Position numbers and translations under genes: made by a program
Part shown: piece after piece, positions 17,558 to 26,106 of the stretch
Layout of the letters: each line of letters begins with the position of its first letter
How positions within the stretch are numbered: position 1 is the stretch's first letter
The notes under the pieces: generated by a model
Databases searched by the model: none
What the model saw: only the letters and a program-made list of their open reading frames with translations
What the model was told of the DNA's origin: nothing
DNA from: Methanosarcina sp. UBA293
GTDB taxonomy: Archaea > Halobacteriota > Methanosarcinia > Methanosarcinales > Methanosarcinaceae
Length of the DNA stretch: 63,750 nt
Direction: 5' to 3'
Assembly (NCBI GenBank): GCA_002499445.1
Contig: DALS01000066.1
Coordinates: 1-63,750, forward strand

Positions 17558-17956
17558 ATGAAAGACTTTGAAGTAAAAATTCTGGACGAAAACGATCATA
17601 TTTTTATTGAAACGTTAAGGAACCTCGGGATGTCCAGAAATGTCGCTACAACCATGGCATATCTTATGAATGTTGACGAGGCATCATCTCGTGAAATTGA
17701 AATTAGTACCGGATTAAGACAACCTGAAGTTAGTCTTGCAATGAGGCTGATGCGCAACCAGTCCTGGGTCAGTGTTCGTTCAGAAAAAAAACCTGGTAAA
17801 GGGCGCCCAATAAAGATTTATGCTCTTGCAGCGCCTGTTGATGAGATTATAAGTTATTACGAAGACAAAATTTACAAAGAATCTCAGGCAACTATCTCAG
17901 CTATTAAAAAGCTAAAGGTCATGAGCAAAAAGGTGCCTTTAACTCCCTCAAAGTAA
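17558..17956 (+). CDS. winged-helix transcriptional regulator (COG4738-like)
   Basis: A 132-residue predicted DNA-binding protein. Residues 15-95 form a TrmB/ArsR-like winged helix: LGMSRNVATTMAYLMNVDEA, SSREIEISTGLRQPEVSLAM as the recognition helix, then the basic wing SEKKPGKGRPIKIYAL. A short helical tail follows. The ATG at 17558 has a strong ribosome-binding site (aagggg, 17547-17552). It stands alone after a 1.1-kb regulatory-looking intergenic region. Targets cannot be inferred. Confidence 0.8.
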   Translation: MKDFEVKILDENDHIFIETLRNLGMSRNVATTMAYLMNVDEASSREIEISTGLRQPEVSLAMRLMRNQSWVSVRSEKKPGKGRPIKIYALAAPVDEIISYYEDKIYKESQATISAIKKLKVMSKKVPLTPSK

Positions 17957-18446
17957 AAAAGCCCTTAAACAGGATTTGCCCCATGATGGTTGAAATCCTT
18001 TCTGGAATTCGACCATTATGGAAATAAACCTTCTCATCATTTTTGTTTCTGCTTTTTATCCACATGGACTTTTTTCTGCGCATTCAATCATCTCATTCAA
18101 TCATCTTATTCATTGAAGAGCTCAACCGCTGAGCCTCAACCGTTGCGCCGGTTGATCACGCTGCTGCCAAGCCGTTTTTGATCAAACTTTTTTTGAAAAA
18201 GTTTGTGAGCAAGCGTTTTTTGAAAAAGTTTGTGAGCAAGCGTTTTTTGAAAAGTTTGTGGATAAGCCTTTTAATAGTTTACTATACTCGGGAGAGAATT
18301 ACCTCTAAAAGTGTAAAAGTGTAAAGCAATTCAAAAAAGTGCTTGAACGCAAAGAAATTTTCTCAATAACAAAAACACTAGTAGAGACTTTAAAAAGGGG
18401 GAAAAAGAGTTGTAATAAAAGGAAGGGGTATGCTTTTTACTGGCAG
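17957..18446. other. intergenic region with 27-bp tandem repeats
   Basis: Between convergent genes. It contains about three copies of a 27-bp unit (gtttgtgagcaagcgttttt, then tgaaaaa) at roughly 18188-18270, the first preceded by an inverted match (gatcaaacttttttt), able to form A/T hairpins. No supported gene. Confidence 0.6.
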
Positions 18447-18659
18447 TCAGCCTCCTGTAACAACTTTGAGGATTGTAAGCTTATCAGAATTGACTGCCCC
18501 ATCAAGGGGAACAGCATTCCCTCCATTTAATACAAGTACTGTTTCCTGATTTATGTTCAAAGTATTAAGCAGGTCTTCGTAGGTAGCGTCCTTAGCTATT
18601 TCTACGGTCTGCTCAGAAATCTTTCCAGCCTGGATTGTTATGTGTACTTTTCTACTCAC
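18447..18659 (-). CDS. ubiquitin-like small modifier/sulfur carrier (MoaD/ThiS/SAMP family)
   Basis: A 70-residue beta-grasp protein ending in the diglycine VVTGG that is adenylated in sulfur carriers and archaeal SAMP modifiers. VHITIQAG starts strand 1 and TYEDLLNTLNINQETVLVLN is the typical ThiS/MoaD core. The start is GTG 18659, which overlaps the TGA stop of the upstream 42-codon ORF (GTGA), so translation is probably coupled. It could supply sulfur for tRNA thiolation or cofactor synthesis, or modify proteins; the sequence does not decide. No E1-like partner is in the window. Confidence 0.85.
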   Translation of the reverse strand: MSRKVHITIQAGKISEQTVEIAKDATYEDLLNTLNINQETVLVLNGGNAVPLDGAVNSDKLTILKVVTGG

Positions 18660-18784
18660 TCTATAGATCCACCGCCGCTTACCTGAATTTCGTTTACGAT
18701 TTCTTTTATTAACTTCTGCTCCAGTTCATATTCTTTTCTAACACCTTTTCTTTCTGCATTTCTTTTCTGGAACTTTCCTGCCAT
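18656..18784 (-). CDS. 42-aa basic small protein, coupled to the MoaD/SAMP gene
   Basis: A short ORF: MAGKFQKRNAERKGVRKEYE, then a helix (LEQKLIKEIVNEIQ) and the tail VSGGGSIE. Three things support it: ATG 18784 has ggagat at the right distance, it runs straight into the GTG start of the ubiquitin-like gene with a 4-base overlap, and the composition is protein-like. I do not know a family. Its tight coupling suggests a partner or regulator of the modifier. Confidence 0.65.
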   Translation of the reverse strand: MAGKFQKRNAERKGVRKEYELEQKLIKEIVNEIQVSGGGSIE

Positions 18785-19312
18785 TCTCAGATCTCCTTAC
18801 GATTTTTCAGGTTTGCAACATAGTTGGTATAGATCTCTTTAAGCAGACTTGTCTCTCTGTCTTCTCGAGATGTATATCCAATAATTATAATGATTTTATG
18901 TTTTAATTAATTTTTTGGTTAACAATGATTAGGTTAACCTATCTGATTTTCTGCTTCAACTGCAGTTGCTCATTCTAAATATTAATCTTAAACATAGGTT
19001 AACATTGAATCATATATTATCTAATTTGATAAGTGGAACTTAAAGTTGCATTCTTAAAAATAAGATAGATTACTTTATTTGTAAGTTAAAGTTTTATTGG
19101 ACCAGTTTATAGAGAATAATTAAAGGAGAAAGGCTAGGAAATAAGGAACTAAGGAACTAAGGGAAAAAGGAACTAGAAACTAAGGGAAAAAAGGAAAATA
19201 GGGAAAAACTGAAAAGACTTGACTGATCCTTAAATGCAGTCTTATTTGTAGGTTGATTTGTAAATTTATTAGTTATTTTTAAAAAGTTATATCTTATTTA
19301 AAAAGTTTATAA
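18785..19312. other. intergenic region before the tRNA cluster
   Basis: AT-rich. A minus-strand frame (about 18791-18895, EDRETSLLKEIYTNYVANLK) is open but has no start codon. Purine-rich short repeats (ggaactaag, gggaaaaa) lie at 19140-19210. Nothing else is supported. Confidence 0.4.
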
Positions 19313-19384
19313 TACATCAGCCGGGATTCGAACCCGGGTTCGAGCGTTGGCAACGCCCGGTGATGACCGCTACACTACTGATGT
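19313..19384 (-). tRNA. tRNA-Gly(GCC), copy 1
   Basis: Minus-strand cloverleaf: acceptor ACATCAG/CTGATGT with discriminator A, anticodon stem GGGCG/CGCTC, loop TTGCCAA (anticodon GCC), and T-loop TTCGAAT. An identical gene lies 369 bp further on. Confidence 0.95.
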
Positions 19385-19399
19385 TCTTTGTCTTTTTGG

Positions 19400-19471
19400 T
19401 GCCCAGACCCGGATTCGAACCGGGGACAACTGCCTCTTCAGGGCAGCGCTCTCCCACTGAGCTACCTGGGC
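19400..19471 (-). tRNA. tRNA-Phe(GAA), copy 1
   Basis: Minus-strand cloverleaf: acceptor GCCCAGG/TCTGGGC with discriminator A, anticodon stem CTGCC/GGCAG, and loop CTGAAGA (anticodon GAA). It belongs to the duplicated Val-Phe-Gly tRNA block. Confidence 0.95.
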
Positions 19472-19547
19472 AAGCAGGTAGAATCTACCAGCCATGACTG
19501 GTAGGTATTTGTTTTTCCTTTCCGGAAAAATCTCCGGAAAATTTTAA

Positions 19548-19621
19548 TGGGCCCGCTGAGATTCGAACTCAGGACCTCCGCCATGTCAAGGCGACGTCAT
19601 AACCGTCTAGACCACGAGCCC
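19548..19621 (-). tRNA. tRNA-Val(GAC), copy 1
   Basis: Minus-strand cloverleaf: acceptor GGGCTCG/CGGGCCC with discriminator A, anticodon stem TCGCC/GGCGG, and loop TTGACAT (anticodon GAC). Confidence 0.95.
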
Positions 19622-19681
19622 AATAGTTATCCTTTACATAAGGAAAACGTCTATCAGAAATTAATTTAAAAAAGTTTATAA

Positions 19682-19753
19682 TACATCAGCCGGGATTCGA
19701 ACCCGGGTTCGAGCGTTGGCAACGCCCGGTGATGACCGCTACACTACTGATGT
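19682..19753 (-). tRNA. tRNA-Gly(GCC), copy 2
   Basis: Identical in sequence to the copy at 19313-19384. Confidence 0.95.
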
Positions 19754-19768
19754 TCTTTGTCTTTTTGG

Positions 19769-19840
19769 TGCCCAGACCCGGATTCGAACCGGGGACAACT
19801 GCCTCTTCAGGGCAGCGCTCTCCCACTGAGCTACCTGGGC
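19769..19840 (-). tRNA. tRNA-Phe(GAA), copy 2
   Basis: Identical in sequence to the copy at 19400-19471. Confidence 0.95.
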
Positions 19841-19916
19841 AAGCAAGTAGAATCTACCAGCCATCACTGATAGGTATTCATTTTTCCTTTCCGGAAAAAT
19901 CTCCGGAAAATTTTAA

Positions 19917-19990
19917 TGGGCCCGCTGAGATTCGAACTCAGGACCTCCGCCATGTCAAGGCGACGTCATAACCGTCTAGACCACGAGCCC
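19917..19990 (-). tRNA. tRNA-Val(GAC), copy 2
   Basis: Identical in sequence to the copy at 19548-19621. It is the first gene of the array in the direction of transcription, so the array promoter should lie to its right (19991-20100). Confidence 0.95.
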
Positions 19991-20292
19991 AATAGTTTAT
20001 CGTTTCCGTTTTTTACATCAAAGTGCAACTCCATAGTACACATCATCATTTATATAAGTTTTGGGTGGTCTGAATGTTCTTTTTTTGAATTTGCCTTAAA
20101 AAGATAAAGAACTCTGTATCTTGGTTAGCGATTTTTATTACTGCTTGAATTTTCAAACCTTGCTCGAAAGTTTTTCTTGTTCTAATTTCTTAAACGTTTT
20201 TTCTCTACTTTTCTGTTATCTGTCATGGGTCCACTATAATAGAAAGAACATGCCTCTAAAATAGGATGAACTCAATATCGGTTTGAGGTAAC
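19991..20292. other. intergenic region between tRNA array and marker 16 gene
   Basis: About 300 bases between divergently transcribed units; it should contain promoters for both. No gene or repeat was recognised. Confidence 0.4.
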
Positions 20293-21609
20293 ATGAACGG
20301 AGCATTCGATAATACAGGGATGTGCCGGACAATCCCAGAAATTCAGGATAAAATTGATGCCGGAGATGCCGTGGTTCTTACAGCTACAGAAATCAGCGCA
20401 AGAGTTCGGGCAGGTGAGGAAATAAGGTTTGAAGATGTGGATGTTGTGACTACCGCAACTCGCGGCATTATGAGCGGAACTTATGCCGTATTTTCTTTCA
20501 GAGTTTCAGAGCCTGACTCTTTTGTTAAGGCGTCTGAAGTCCTGCTGAATAGCGTGCCTGCAGTTGTAGGCCCCTGTCCAAACGAAAGGCTTGGAATCCT
20601 GGACCTCATAATACTCGGAACAGCTCACAGTAAGTGTGATCCAAGATACGGAGGCGGGCACCTGTTTAGGGAGCTGGTAGAAGGGAAGCCCGTTAAAGTT
20701 GATGTAACTACGAGTGAAGGTAGTCATTTCTCTGTGGAAACAAAGCTATCTGATATCCCTTATGCAAAACTCCATGCAACAAGACATGCCTTCAAAAATT
20801 ACCGGGCGTTCGTAAACCCCGGAAAAGAGCCTATTAAGACTATCTTTCATGCCCTACCATTTGAAGGTGAATTTAAAGAGATGACTTTTTGCGGTTGCGG
20901 TGAGTTAAACCCAATTGAAAATGATCCCAAGCTTGAGACTATAGGGATCGGGACAAGAGTCCTTCTCAACGGAGCAGATGGTTTTGTCACAGGTGTTGGC
21001 ACTCGAAGCGCTCCGGATAATCCTAACCTGACTGGCTTTGCGGATATGCATGACATGACCCCTGAATACATGGGGGGCTTCAAAACCTCTGCCGACCCTG
21101 AAATCATCAATACCTGGGCTGTCCCGATTCCAATTCTTCATGAAGGAATGCTGGAAAACATCCTCAAGCTAGATAAGGAAATCCCGCTTAAGCTTGTAAA
21201 CCTTGCAGGACGAATCCCACTCTGTGAGATCTCATACGGGGACGTCTGGGATAATGTGGACTTGAATGTTAAATACGAGCCCGGAAAATGCCTTAATTGT
21301 AGAGATTGCCGTGTAATCGAAGCCTGTCCAATGGGTGCAGTAAGTCAGGGAGAAACTGGAGCTGTACACAGTCTGGAATTTTGCTTTAACTGCGGGCTCT
21401 GCATTTCAAGATGCAGGGGTGAAGCGTTCAATGCAAACCTGGGTTCTGTCAGGTGCACAACCGGAGGCTGCCTCAGGAATATTAAGATAACATTGCGTCA
21501 GTCTGATCGTGCAAGGGCAATTCTAGCGGCTAAAGAACTCAAAGAAAAAATTCTCACAGGAAGGTTCAGGCTTACTGAGCCTGTAGAAAAAATAAGTTGG
21601 AGAGAGTAA
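20293..21609 (+). CDS. methanogenesis marker 16 metalloprotein (DUF39 plus two 4Fe-4S motifs)
   Basis: A 438-residue protein of the DUF39/COG1900 family, related to the aspartate-semialdehyde sulfurtransferase of methanogen homocysteine synthesis. Unlike the CBS-domain paralogue, it carries a C-terminal ferredoxin domain: CLNCRDCRVIEACP and CFNCGLCISRC (residues about 335-385), plus a further CTTGGC. Other conserved features are GPCPNERLG, GAGG-like RYGGGHLF, FCGCGELNP and TGVGTRSAPDNPN. The function of marker 16 is not established; a sulfur-transfer or cofactor role is a reasonable inference. The ATG has gaggt five bases upstream. It converges on the coenzyme M genes comDE and cysteate synthase. 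Confidence 0.85.
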   Translation: MNGAFDNTGMCRTIPEIQDKIDAGDAVVLTATEISARVRAGEEIRFEDVDVVTTATRGIMSGTYAVFSFRVSEPDSFVKASEVLLNSVPAVVGPCPNERLGILDLIILGTAHSKCDPRYGGGHLFRELVEGKPVKVDVTTSEGSHFSVETKLSDIPYAKLHATRHAFKNYRAFVNPGKEPIKTIFHALPFEGEFKEMTFCGCGELNPIENDPKLETIGIGTRVLLNGADGFVTGVGTRSAPDNPNLTGFADMHDMTPEYMGGFKTSADPEIINTWAVPIPILHEGMLENILKLDKEIPLKLVNLAGRIPLCEISYGDVWDNVDLNVKYEPGKCLNCRDCRVIEACPMGAVSQGETGAVHSLEFCFNCGLCISRCRGEAFNANLGSVRCTTGGCLRNIKITLRQSDRARAILAAKELKEKILTGRFRLTEPVEKISWRE

Positions 21610-21635
21610 GACTAAAAATACTTGAAGGGAAATTT

Positions 21636-22811
21636 TCAGGCTGTTAAAGCGTTTTTAAAACGTTTTGTAACCTCTTCAGGGCTAAGGGGGATATTGGGAG
21701 CTTTTGTATTCCCTGGTTTCAGGATTACATGAATAAAGGAAAGTTCGTGCAGGGCCCGAAATTTCCTGAAGGCTTCTCTTAATCCCTCTGTGTTGTTTAC
21801 TTTAGCCGTATTCTGAATTCCGCAGGCGGTTGCAAAAATTTCCAGATCGATATAACGGAGGGCACAGGTTTCCTGAGAGCCTGTGGAGCCGTAGGCACCG
21901 TTGTCAAGGCAGATAATTATCAGGTTTTTCGGGGCTTCTTTTGCAATTTCAAGAAGGGCGTTAGGATTCATGAGCAAACTGCCATCCCCGTCAAAGGTTA
22001 CGACTGTCTTCTCGGTTCGAAGCGCAAGACCAAGACCTATTGACGAGACGAGCCCCATTGAGCCAAACATATAAAAATTGAGCTCTCTGTCTCTGCAGGC
22101 ATAAAGTTCCTTGCAGGGAACTCCCAGATTTGTTACCGTAATTTCGTCATCAAGTTGAGAGGTAATCGCGCAAATTGCATCGTTCCTAAGCATTACTGGC
22201 TTGAGGGTTTCGTTTATTATATTAAACTTGCATATTCTTTCCATAACCTCCGGTTTTTCTGGCAGTTCCACAGCTTCCCAGGCACAACAATCCGAGAATT
22301 CCCAGACCTTCGGGGAGATTAAGGCTATATGTGGTCTTAAATTCTCAAAAGCGTCTCTAATCACGTTTTCGAGCAGAGGAAGTTTTTCAGCTTCATCGAT
22401 TATTGTATATTTCAGCCCTGCCCCTTCAAGAATTGTCGGCAGGTGGGCGCCAAGGGGAACTTGTGCTTCTATGCCTTCTCCGTAAACCCCACGCCAACTT
22501 GCCAGGACAGGTAAGGGAATCCTGCATATTACATTTAAGGATTCCAGAGCGTTAATCATATTCCCAAGCCCTGTACTCTGGATAAGCATTATTGGCTTTC
22601 CTCCAGCAAGGTAAAAGCCTGCACAAATGCCCACACCGTTTTCTTCTCTTGTTAAACGGATTTCAGGAAAACTCTCCGAAACTAGGGGAAGCAGGTTCTT
22701 GATCCTATCACAGGGCAGAGTTGCAGCAAGGTCAATACCTGTTTTTTTCATGATCGTTATAACTTCCTCTTCAGGATTTGCCACAGAAATATCTCTCCAT
22801 TTTTCTTTCAT
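21636..22811 (-). CDS. comDE: sulfopyruvate decarboxylase, ComD-ComE fusion
   Basis: A TPP-dependent enzyme that converts sulfopyruvate to sulfoacetaldehyde in coenzyme M synthesis. The N-terminal half is the ComD pyrimidine-binding domain (TREENGVGICAGFYLAGGKP, active Glu). The C-terminal half is ComE with the TPP motif GDGSLLMNPNALLEIAKEAP ending at LIIICLDNGAYGSTG. The 391-aa length and single chain match the fused form of Methanosarcina. It lies 121 bp downstream of cysteate synthase in the same direction, so the two make an operon covering consecutive parts of the route from phosphoserine to coenzyme M. The gap holds short pyrimidine-rich repeats (ttcaggtttctttcaaaa). Confidence 0.93.
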   Translation of the reverse strand: MKEKWRDISVANPEEEVITIMKKTGIDLAATLPCDRIKNLLPLVSESFPEIRLTREENGVGICAGFYLAGGKPIMLIQSTGLGNMINALESLNVICRIPLPVLASWRGVYGEGIEAQVPLGAHLPTILEGAGLKYTIIDEAEKLPLLENVIRDAFENLRPHIALISPKVWEFSDCCAWEAVELPEKPEVMERICKFNIINETLKPVMLRNDAICAITSQLDDEITVTNLGVPCKELYACRDRELNFYMFGSMGLVSSIGLGLALRTEKTVVTFDGDGSLLMNPNALLEIAKEAPKNLIIICLDNGAYGSTGSQETCALRYIDLEIFATACGIQNTAKVNNTEGLREAFRKFRALHELSFIHVILKPGNTKAPNIPLSPEEVTKRFKNALTA

Positions 22812-22932
22812 TTATTCTGTAATTTTCCGAATTCAAATCTTTTTCAGATTCAGATTTCTTTCAAAATCAAATTCATTCAGGTTCAGGTTTCTTTCAAAAT
22901 TCGATCTTTTCCAAATTTTGTTTTCTCTGAAC

Positions 22933-24183
22933 TCAGATGTTCAGTTCCTCCAGGGGCACGTCAGGGTTTTTAGCAGTAGCTACCGGCGAAATCTGGAAAG
23001 GTGTTAGATCCTCTTTCAGGCGTTTGTATCCGCCGCCTGCAATATTCAGGAGAATAGTTTCGTCCTTCGAGACCTTTCCGGTTTCTACGGCTTTTAACAG
23101 GGAAGCAGCTGCAACTGCTGAGGGGGACAGGATATCGATTCCTTCCAGAGACTCAAAAAGAGCTTTTGCCTCAAGGGCTTCTTCTTTCGTAATTGCGTAC
23201 ATTATTCCATCAGTGTCAACAAGTGCATCATAGAGCCCGCCTGTAACCCCGTATGGGGGAGCCCGATTGGTAAGTACAGTAGCGTAAGTCTCCTCGATCT
23301 GTTTCTTTGCATCCTTCATGTCAAGCTCGGGAATAATTTCTCTCCTTTTTTCTTGCCAGGCGTTGTACATGGGAACAAAAGGAAAGTTCTGGGCAAGCTG
23401 AAGTTTCGGAAGTTTTTGTCCGAATCGCCCATCAGCCCTGAGACGTATTGCAGCTTCCCAGGCTGAAATTCCCCCAGTGCCGCTTCCAACAGCCTGGAAA
23501 TAATGATCAGGAAGCTTTCCTATGGTTATGGCTGCGTCCAGCATTACAGTGCCCATCCCGTCTCTTCTGGCGACATTTCTCGCTCCCCCTTCTGAGACCA
23601 TACCAGGCAGCTTTGCAATCCTGCCTGCGAGATTAATAGCATCAGTATAATCATTTCCAGGGCTCATGCTTATAAGATGAATGGATTCGGTCGGCTCTTC
23701 GGGCAACCACAGCTTTGAAATTCCGGAATCCGGTACCACTATATAGACATCAATTCCTGTCAAAGCCGAAACGTGCGCAAAGGCCCGGCCTGTGTTTCCG
23801 GCAGAGGCAAGGACTATTGCTTTTCCTCCAGTCTCTTTCAGGAGCTGCATGGTTGGGTGGGCTTCTAGCTCTTTAAAACTGCAGGTTTTGGTAAAAGCCT
23901 CCTTTTCGGGCCAGTACCCGCTAAATCCTATATAAAGGTTTGAAAGCCCTAGTTCTCTGGCAAGAGCTTCGCTTTTGTAAGTTATGGGCCCTGCATTCGT
24001 AGTAAGCTCTTTCTGAACCGGGAGCCAGGAATGAAATTTTCCGATACCTGGCTGGCTTCTTAGTTCAAGCTTCTTTTCGAAGTACTCTGCCCGTATAAAG
24101 GCGTCATCGTTCTCGCAGTTGAGCCTGAATTCCTGGCCGTACTCTCTTCCGCATTTCAGACATTTCAGTTTGAATCTTCCCAT
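22933..24183 (-). CDS. cysteate synthase
   Basis: A PLP enzyme related to threonine synthase that makes L-cysteate from phosphoserine and sulfite, the Methanosarcina entry to coenzyme M. It has an N-terminal zinc-ribbon-like start (LKCLKCGREYG), the PLP lysine region EAFTKTCSFKELEA, substrate loop LASAGNTGRAFAHVSALTG, and a glycine-rich phosphate loop AVGSGTGGISAWEAA. The frame extends to a TTG at 24192, but ATG 24183 (MGRFKLKC) matches the family start. It is followed by comDE. Threonine synthase is the alternative, but the KTCSFK motif and operon context favour cysteate synthase. Confidence 0.92.
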   Translation of the reverse strand: MGRFKLKCLKCGREYGQEFRLNCENDDAFIRAEYFEKKLELRSQPGIGKFHSWLPVQKELTTNAGPITYKSEALARELGLSNLYIGFSGYWPEKEAFTKTCSFKELEAHPTMQLLKETGGKAIVLASAGNTGRAFAHVSALTGIDVYIVVPDSGISKLWLPEEPTESIHLISMSPGNDYTDAINLAGRIAKLPGMVSEGGARNVARRDGMGTVMLDAAITIGKLPDHYFQAVGSGTGGISAWEAAIRLRADGRFGQKLPKLQLAQNFPFVPMYNAWQEKRREIIPELDMKDAKKQIEETYATVLTNRAPPYGVTGGLYDALVDTDGIMYAITKEEALEAKALFESLEGIDILSPSAVAAASLLKAVETGKVSKDETILLNIAGGGYKRLKEDLTPFQISPVATAKNPDVPLEELNI

Positions 24184-24523
<340 letters not shown>

Positions 24524-24988
24524 TTATGTTACATATAGAACGGTATTTGGAGTAGCCTTTGCGTGCTCGGTATTTCTCCTAACACCTTCTGGGTAAATGA
24601 TAGTAAGAACATCAGGCGATATATCCAATTTACGAGACTCGTGCAGATAATATCCATCGCTTAGCCTGGAAATACCTTTCACATAAATTGAGGCACTGGT
24701 CATTCCTATCTTCTGGACTTCTACGTTTTCAAAATTTGAAAAAATCTCCTTTATCTTTGGCTCCAGATGTTTGCTCCCAAAAAGAAATATGTAAGCCTGG
24801 GCAAAAGGACTTAGATGGTACTCAATGCTTATCTTGGCATCAGTTTTAATGAGTGCGATTTCCATGTGGTCAAGGTGAATATACTTCCCTTCCCTGAACT
24901 GGTCATTATTAATTCCCGGGGATACCTTTGCAGCCATCAGGGTAGCTGAGATTAATAGGGCGATTGTAATCATAGCTTTTATTTTCAT
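24524..24988 (-). CDS. hypothetical exported protein (154 aa)
   Basis: A small protein with an N-terminal signal peptide (KIKAMITIALLISATLMAA, cleavage near residue 20). The rest is soluble, alpha/beta and hydrophilic; no motif was recognised. The ATG at 24988 is followed by the classical basic-hydrophobic signal pattern. Its 3' end abuts the AAT microsatellite, so repeat expansion could alter the transcript tail but not the protein. Monocistronic. Confidence 0.65.
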   Translation of the reverse strand: MKIKAMITIALLISATLMAAKVSPGINNDQFREGKYIHLDHMEIALIKTDAKISIEYHLSPFAQAYIFLFGSKHLEPKIKEIFSNFENVEVQKIGMTSASIYVKGISRLSDGYYLHESRKLDISPDVLTIIYPEGVRRNTEHAKATPNTVLYVT

Positions 24989-25140
24989 ACTCTTACACAG
25001 TAATTATCTTTTATTTTAATAGCTCTTTCCTCTATTTATACAATAATATTAAATATTGATAAAGTGAAGCTACTTCAAGACAAACTGACAATTTCCTGTG
25101 AAACCAGAAAAACGAGATTAGAAAATAACGAGGTTAGAAA

Positions 25141-25350
25141 ATGAGCAAAAAGGTTAACTTCGTGTGTCCCAAATGCGGTAATACTTCTTATGAGACCGGG
25201 GAGATCCGCACCACAGGCGGCTTTCTGAGTAAACTTCTCGATGTCCAGAACAAGAAATTCACCCACGTCACTTGCAAGCGCTGTAAGTACACCGAATTCT
25301 ACCAGGCCGACAGCAGCATGCTGGGGAATATTTTCGATCTGTTTACTTAA
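25141..25350 (+). CDS. zinc-ribbon nucleic-acid-binding protein (COG3478-like)
   Basis: A 69-residue protein with two Cys pairs: FVCPKCGNTSYETGEIRTTG and VTCKRCKYTEFY, a classical zinc ribbon with the spacing of COG3478 predicted nucleic-acid-binding proteins. It ends in a short hydrophobic tail (MLGNIFDLFT). A partly repeated segment (gagattagaaaataacgagg, then ttagaaa) precedes the ATG; ribosome-binding is weak (gaggtta). Monocistronic. Confidence 0.8.
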   Translation: MSKKVNFVCPKCGNTSYETGEIRTTGGFLSKLLDVQNKKFTHVTCKRCKYTEFYQADSSMLGNIFDLFT

Positions 25351-25674
25351 AGAGCCTATCTCAAAACCAATTTTTATTCCAATTATGAACGTGTCTTAAA
25401 ATTAAAACTGAAATTAAATTAATTCTACAACTGGACAGAATTCATATCTTTATCAGGATGATTCATATATTTTACAGGAAGTTCGAATTGAATAATAGTA
25501 TCATTTAATGCTTACTGTACTTTATTTTTATGCCTTGAGCTCATAAGCTCTACGAATAAAACGATATCTTAAACCTTAAAATCTACTTGTATTAAATCTC
25601 AGAAATTCGAAGAATTTCTTTTCCGTTTATGGAACTGAATCATTAGAAAGCAATTTATTTGTATGGGGGAAATC
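25351..25674. other. intergenic region
   Basis: AT-rich, no gene seen. It should hold the promoter of the cytochrome-b5-like lipoprotein gene. Confidence 0.4.
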
Positions 25675-26106
25675 ATGAGAAAAGCACTGATTATATTAAT
25701 AGTTTTACTCAGCATATTCTTGACAATAGGATGCACGGAAAATAAACCGGTTACTCAAAATGAAACTCGAACACCAGAACAAGCTGTAACTCCTGTTGAA
25801 ATAGTTACTCCAACTGGAGAAAAGGCAACAGAAAGACAGACTGCAACCGAAATGCAAAATGCGACAAATAAATCTGAGATGAAAGAATTTACACTTAAAG
25901 AACTTGCAGAGTACAACGGCAAAAATAGGAAGGCATATGTTGCCTATCAAGGCCAGGTTTATGCTGTCACTGATGAAAATGTCTGGAAAAATGGCACTCA
26001 TAAAGGATGTAATGCGGGGACAGACCTAACTGGAAAAATAGACCAGACACCACATGGGGCTGAAATCTTAAAGGGTTATCCTGTTGTCGGGACTTTGAAA
26101 AAATAA
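25675..26106 (+). CDS. lipoprotein with cytochrome b5-like heme/steroid-binding domain
   Basis: A membrane-anchored extracellular protein of 143 aa. The N-terminus has a lipoprotein signal (LIVLLSIFLTIGC, lipobox Cys), then a Thr/Glu-rich linker (residues about 22-65). The C-terminal domain of about 75 residues (FTLKELAEYNGKNRKAYVAY, then GQVYAVTDENVWKNGTHKG...DLTGKIDQTPHG) is the small cytochrome b5-like/COG4892 fold. ATG 25675 is preferred over ATG 25663 because gggggaaa sits just before it. It might bind heme for extracellular electron transfer; that is inference. Confidence 0.8.
   Translation: MRKALIILIVLLSIFLTIGCTENKPVTQNETRTPEQAVTPVEIVTPTGEKATERQTATEMQNATNKSEMKEFTLKELAEYNGKNRKAYVAYQGQVYAVTDENVWKNGTHKGCNAGTDLTGKIDQTPHGAEILKGYPVVGTLKK

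Larger units (their letters stand above)
19300..19992. repeat. 369-bp tandem duplication of a three-tRNA block
   Basis: The Gly, Phe and Val tRNA genes recur at exactly +369 bp (19313/19682, 19400/19769, 19548/19917). The spacers also match, including the inverted element tccggaaaaatctccgga, apart from a few substitutions between the Phe and Val genes. Confidence 0.95.

Noticed and set aside
18188..18270. Possible CRISPR-like array (27-bp repeats)
   Set aside because: The repeats are directly adjacent with no spacers, and no cas genes are in the window.
18791..18895. Minus-strand open frame reading EDRETSLLKEIYTNYVANLK
   Set aside because: No ATG, GTG or TTG in the frame; possibly a leader or remnant, but not supportable as a gene.
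19729..20107. Two plus-strand ORFs of 63-80 codons over the tRNA array
   Set aside because: They are read antisense through the tRNA-Phe and tRNA-Val genes and exist only because those sequences lack stops.
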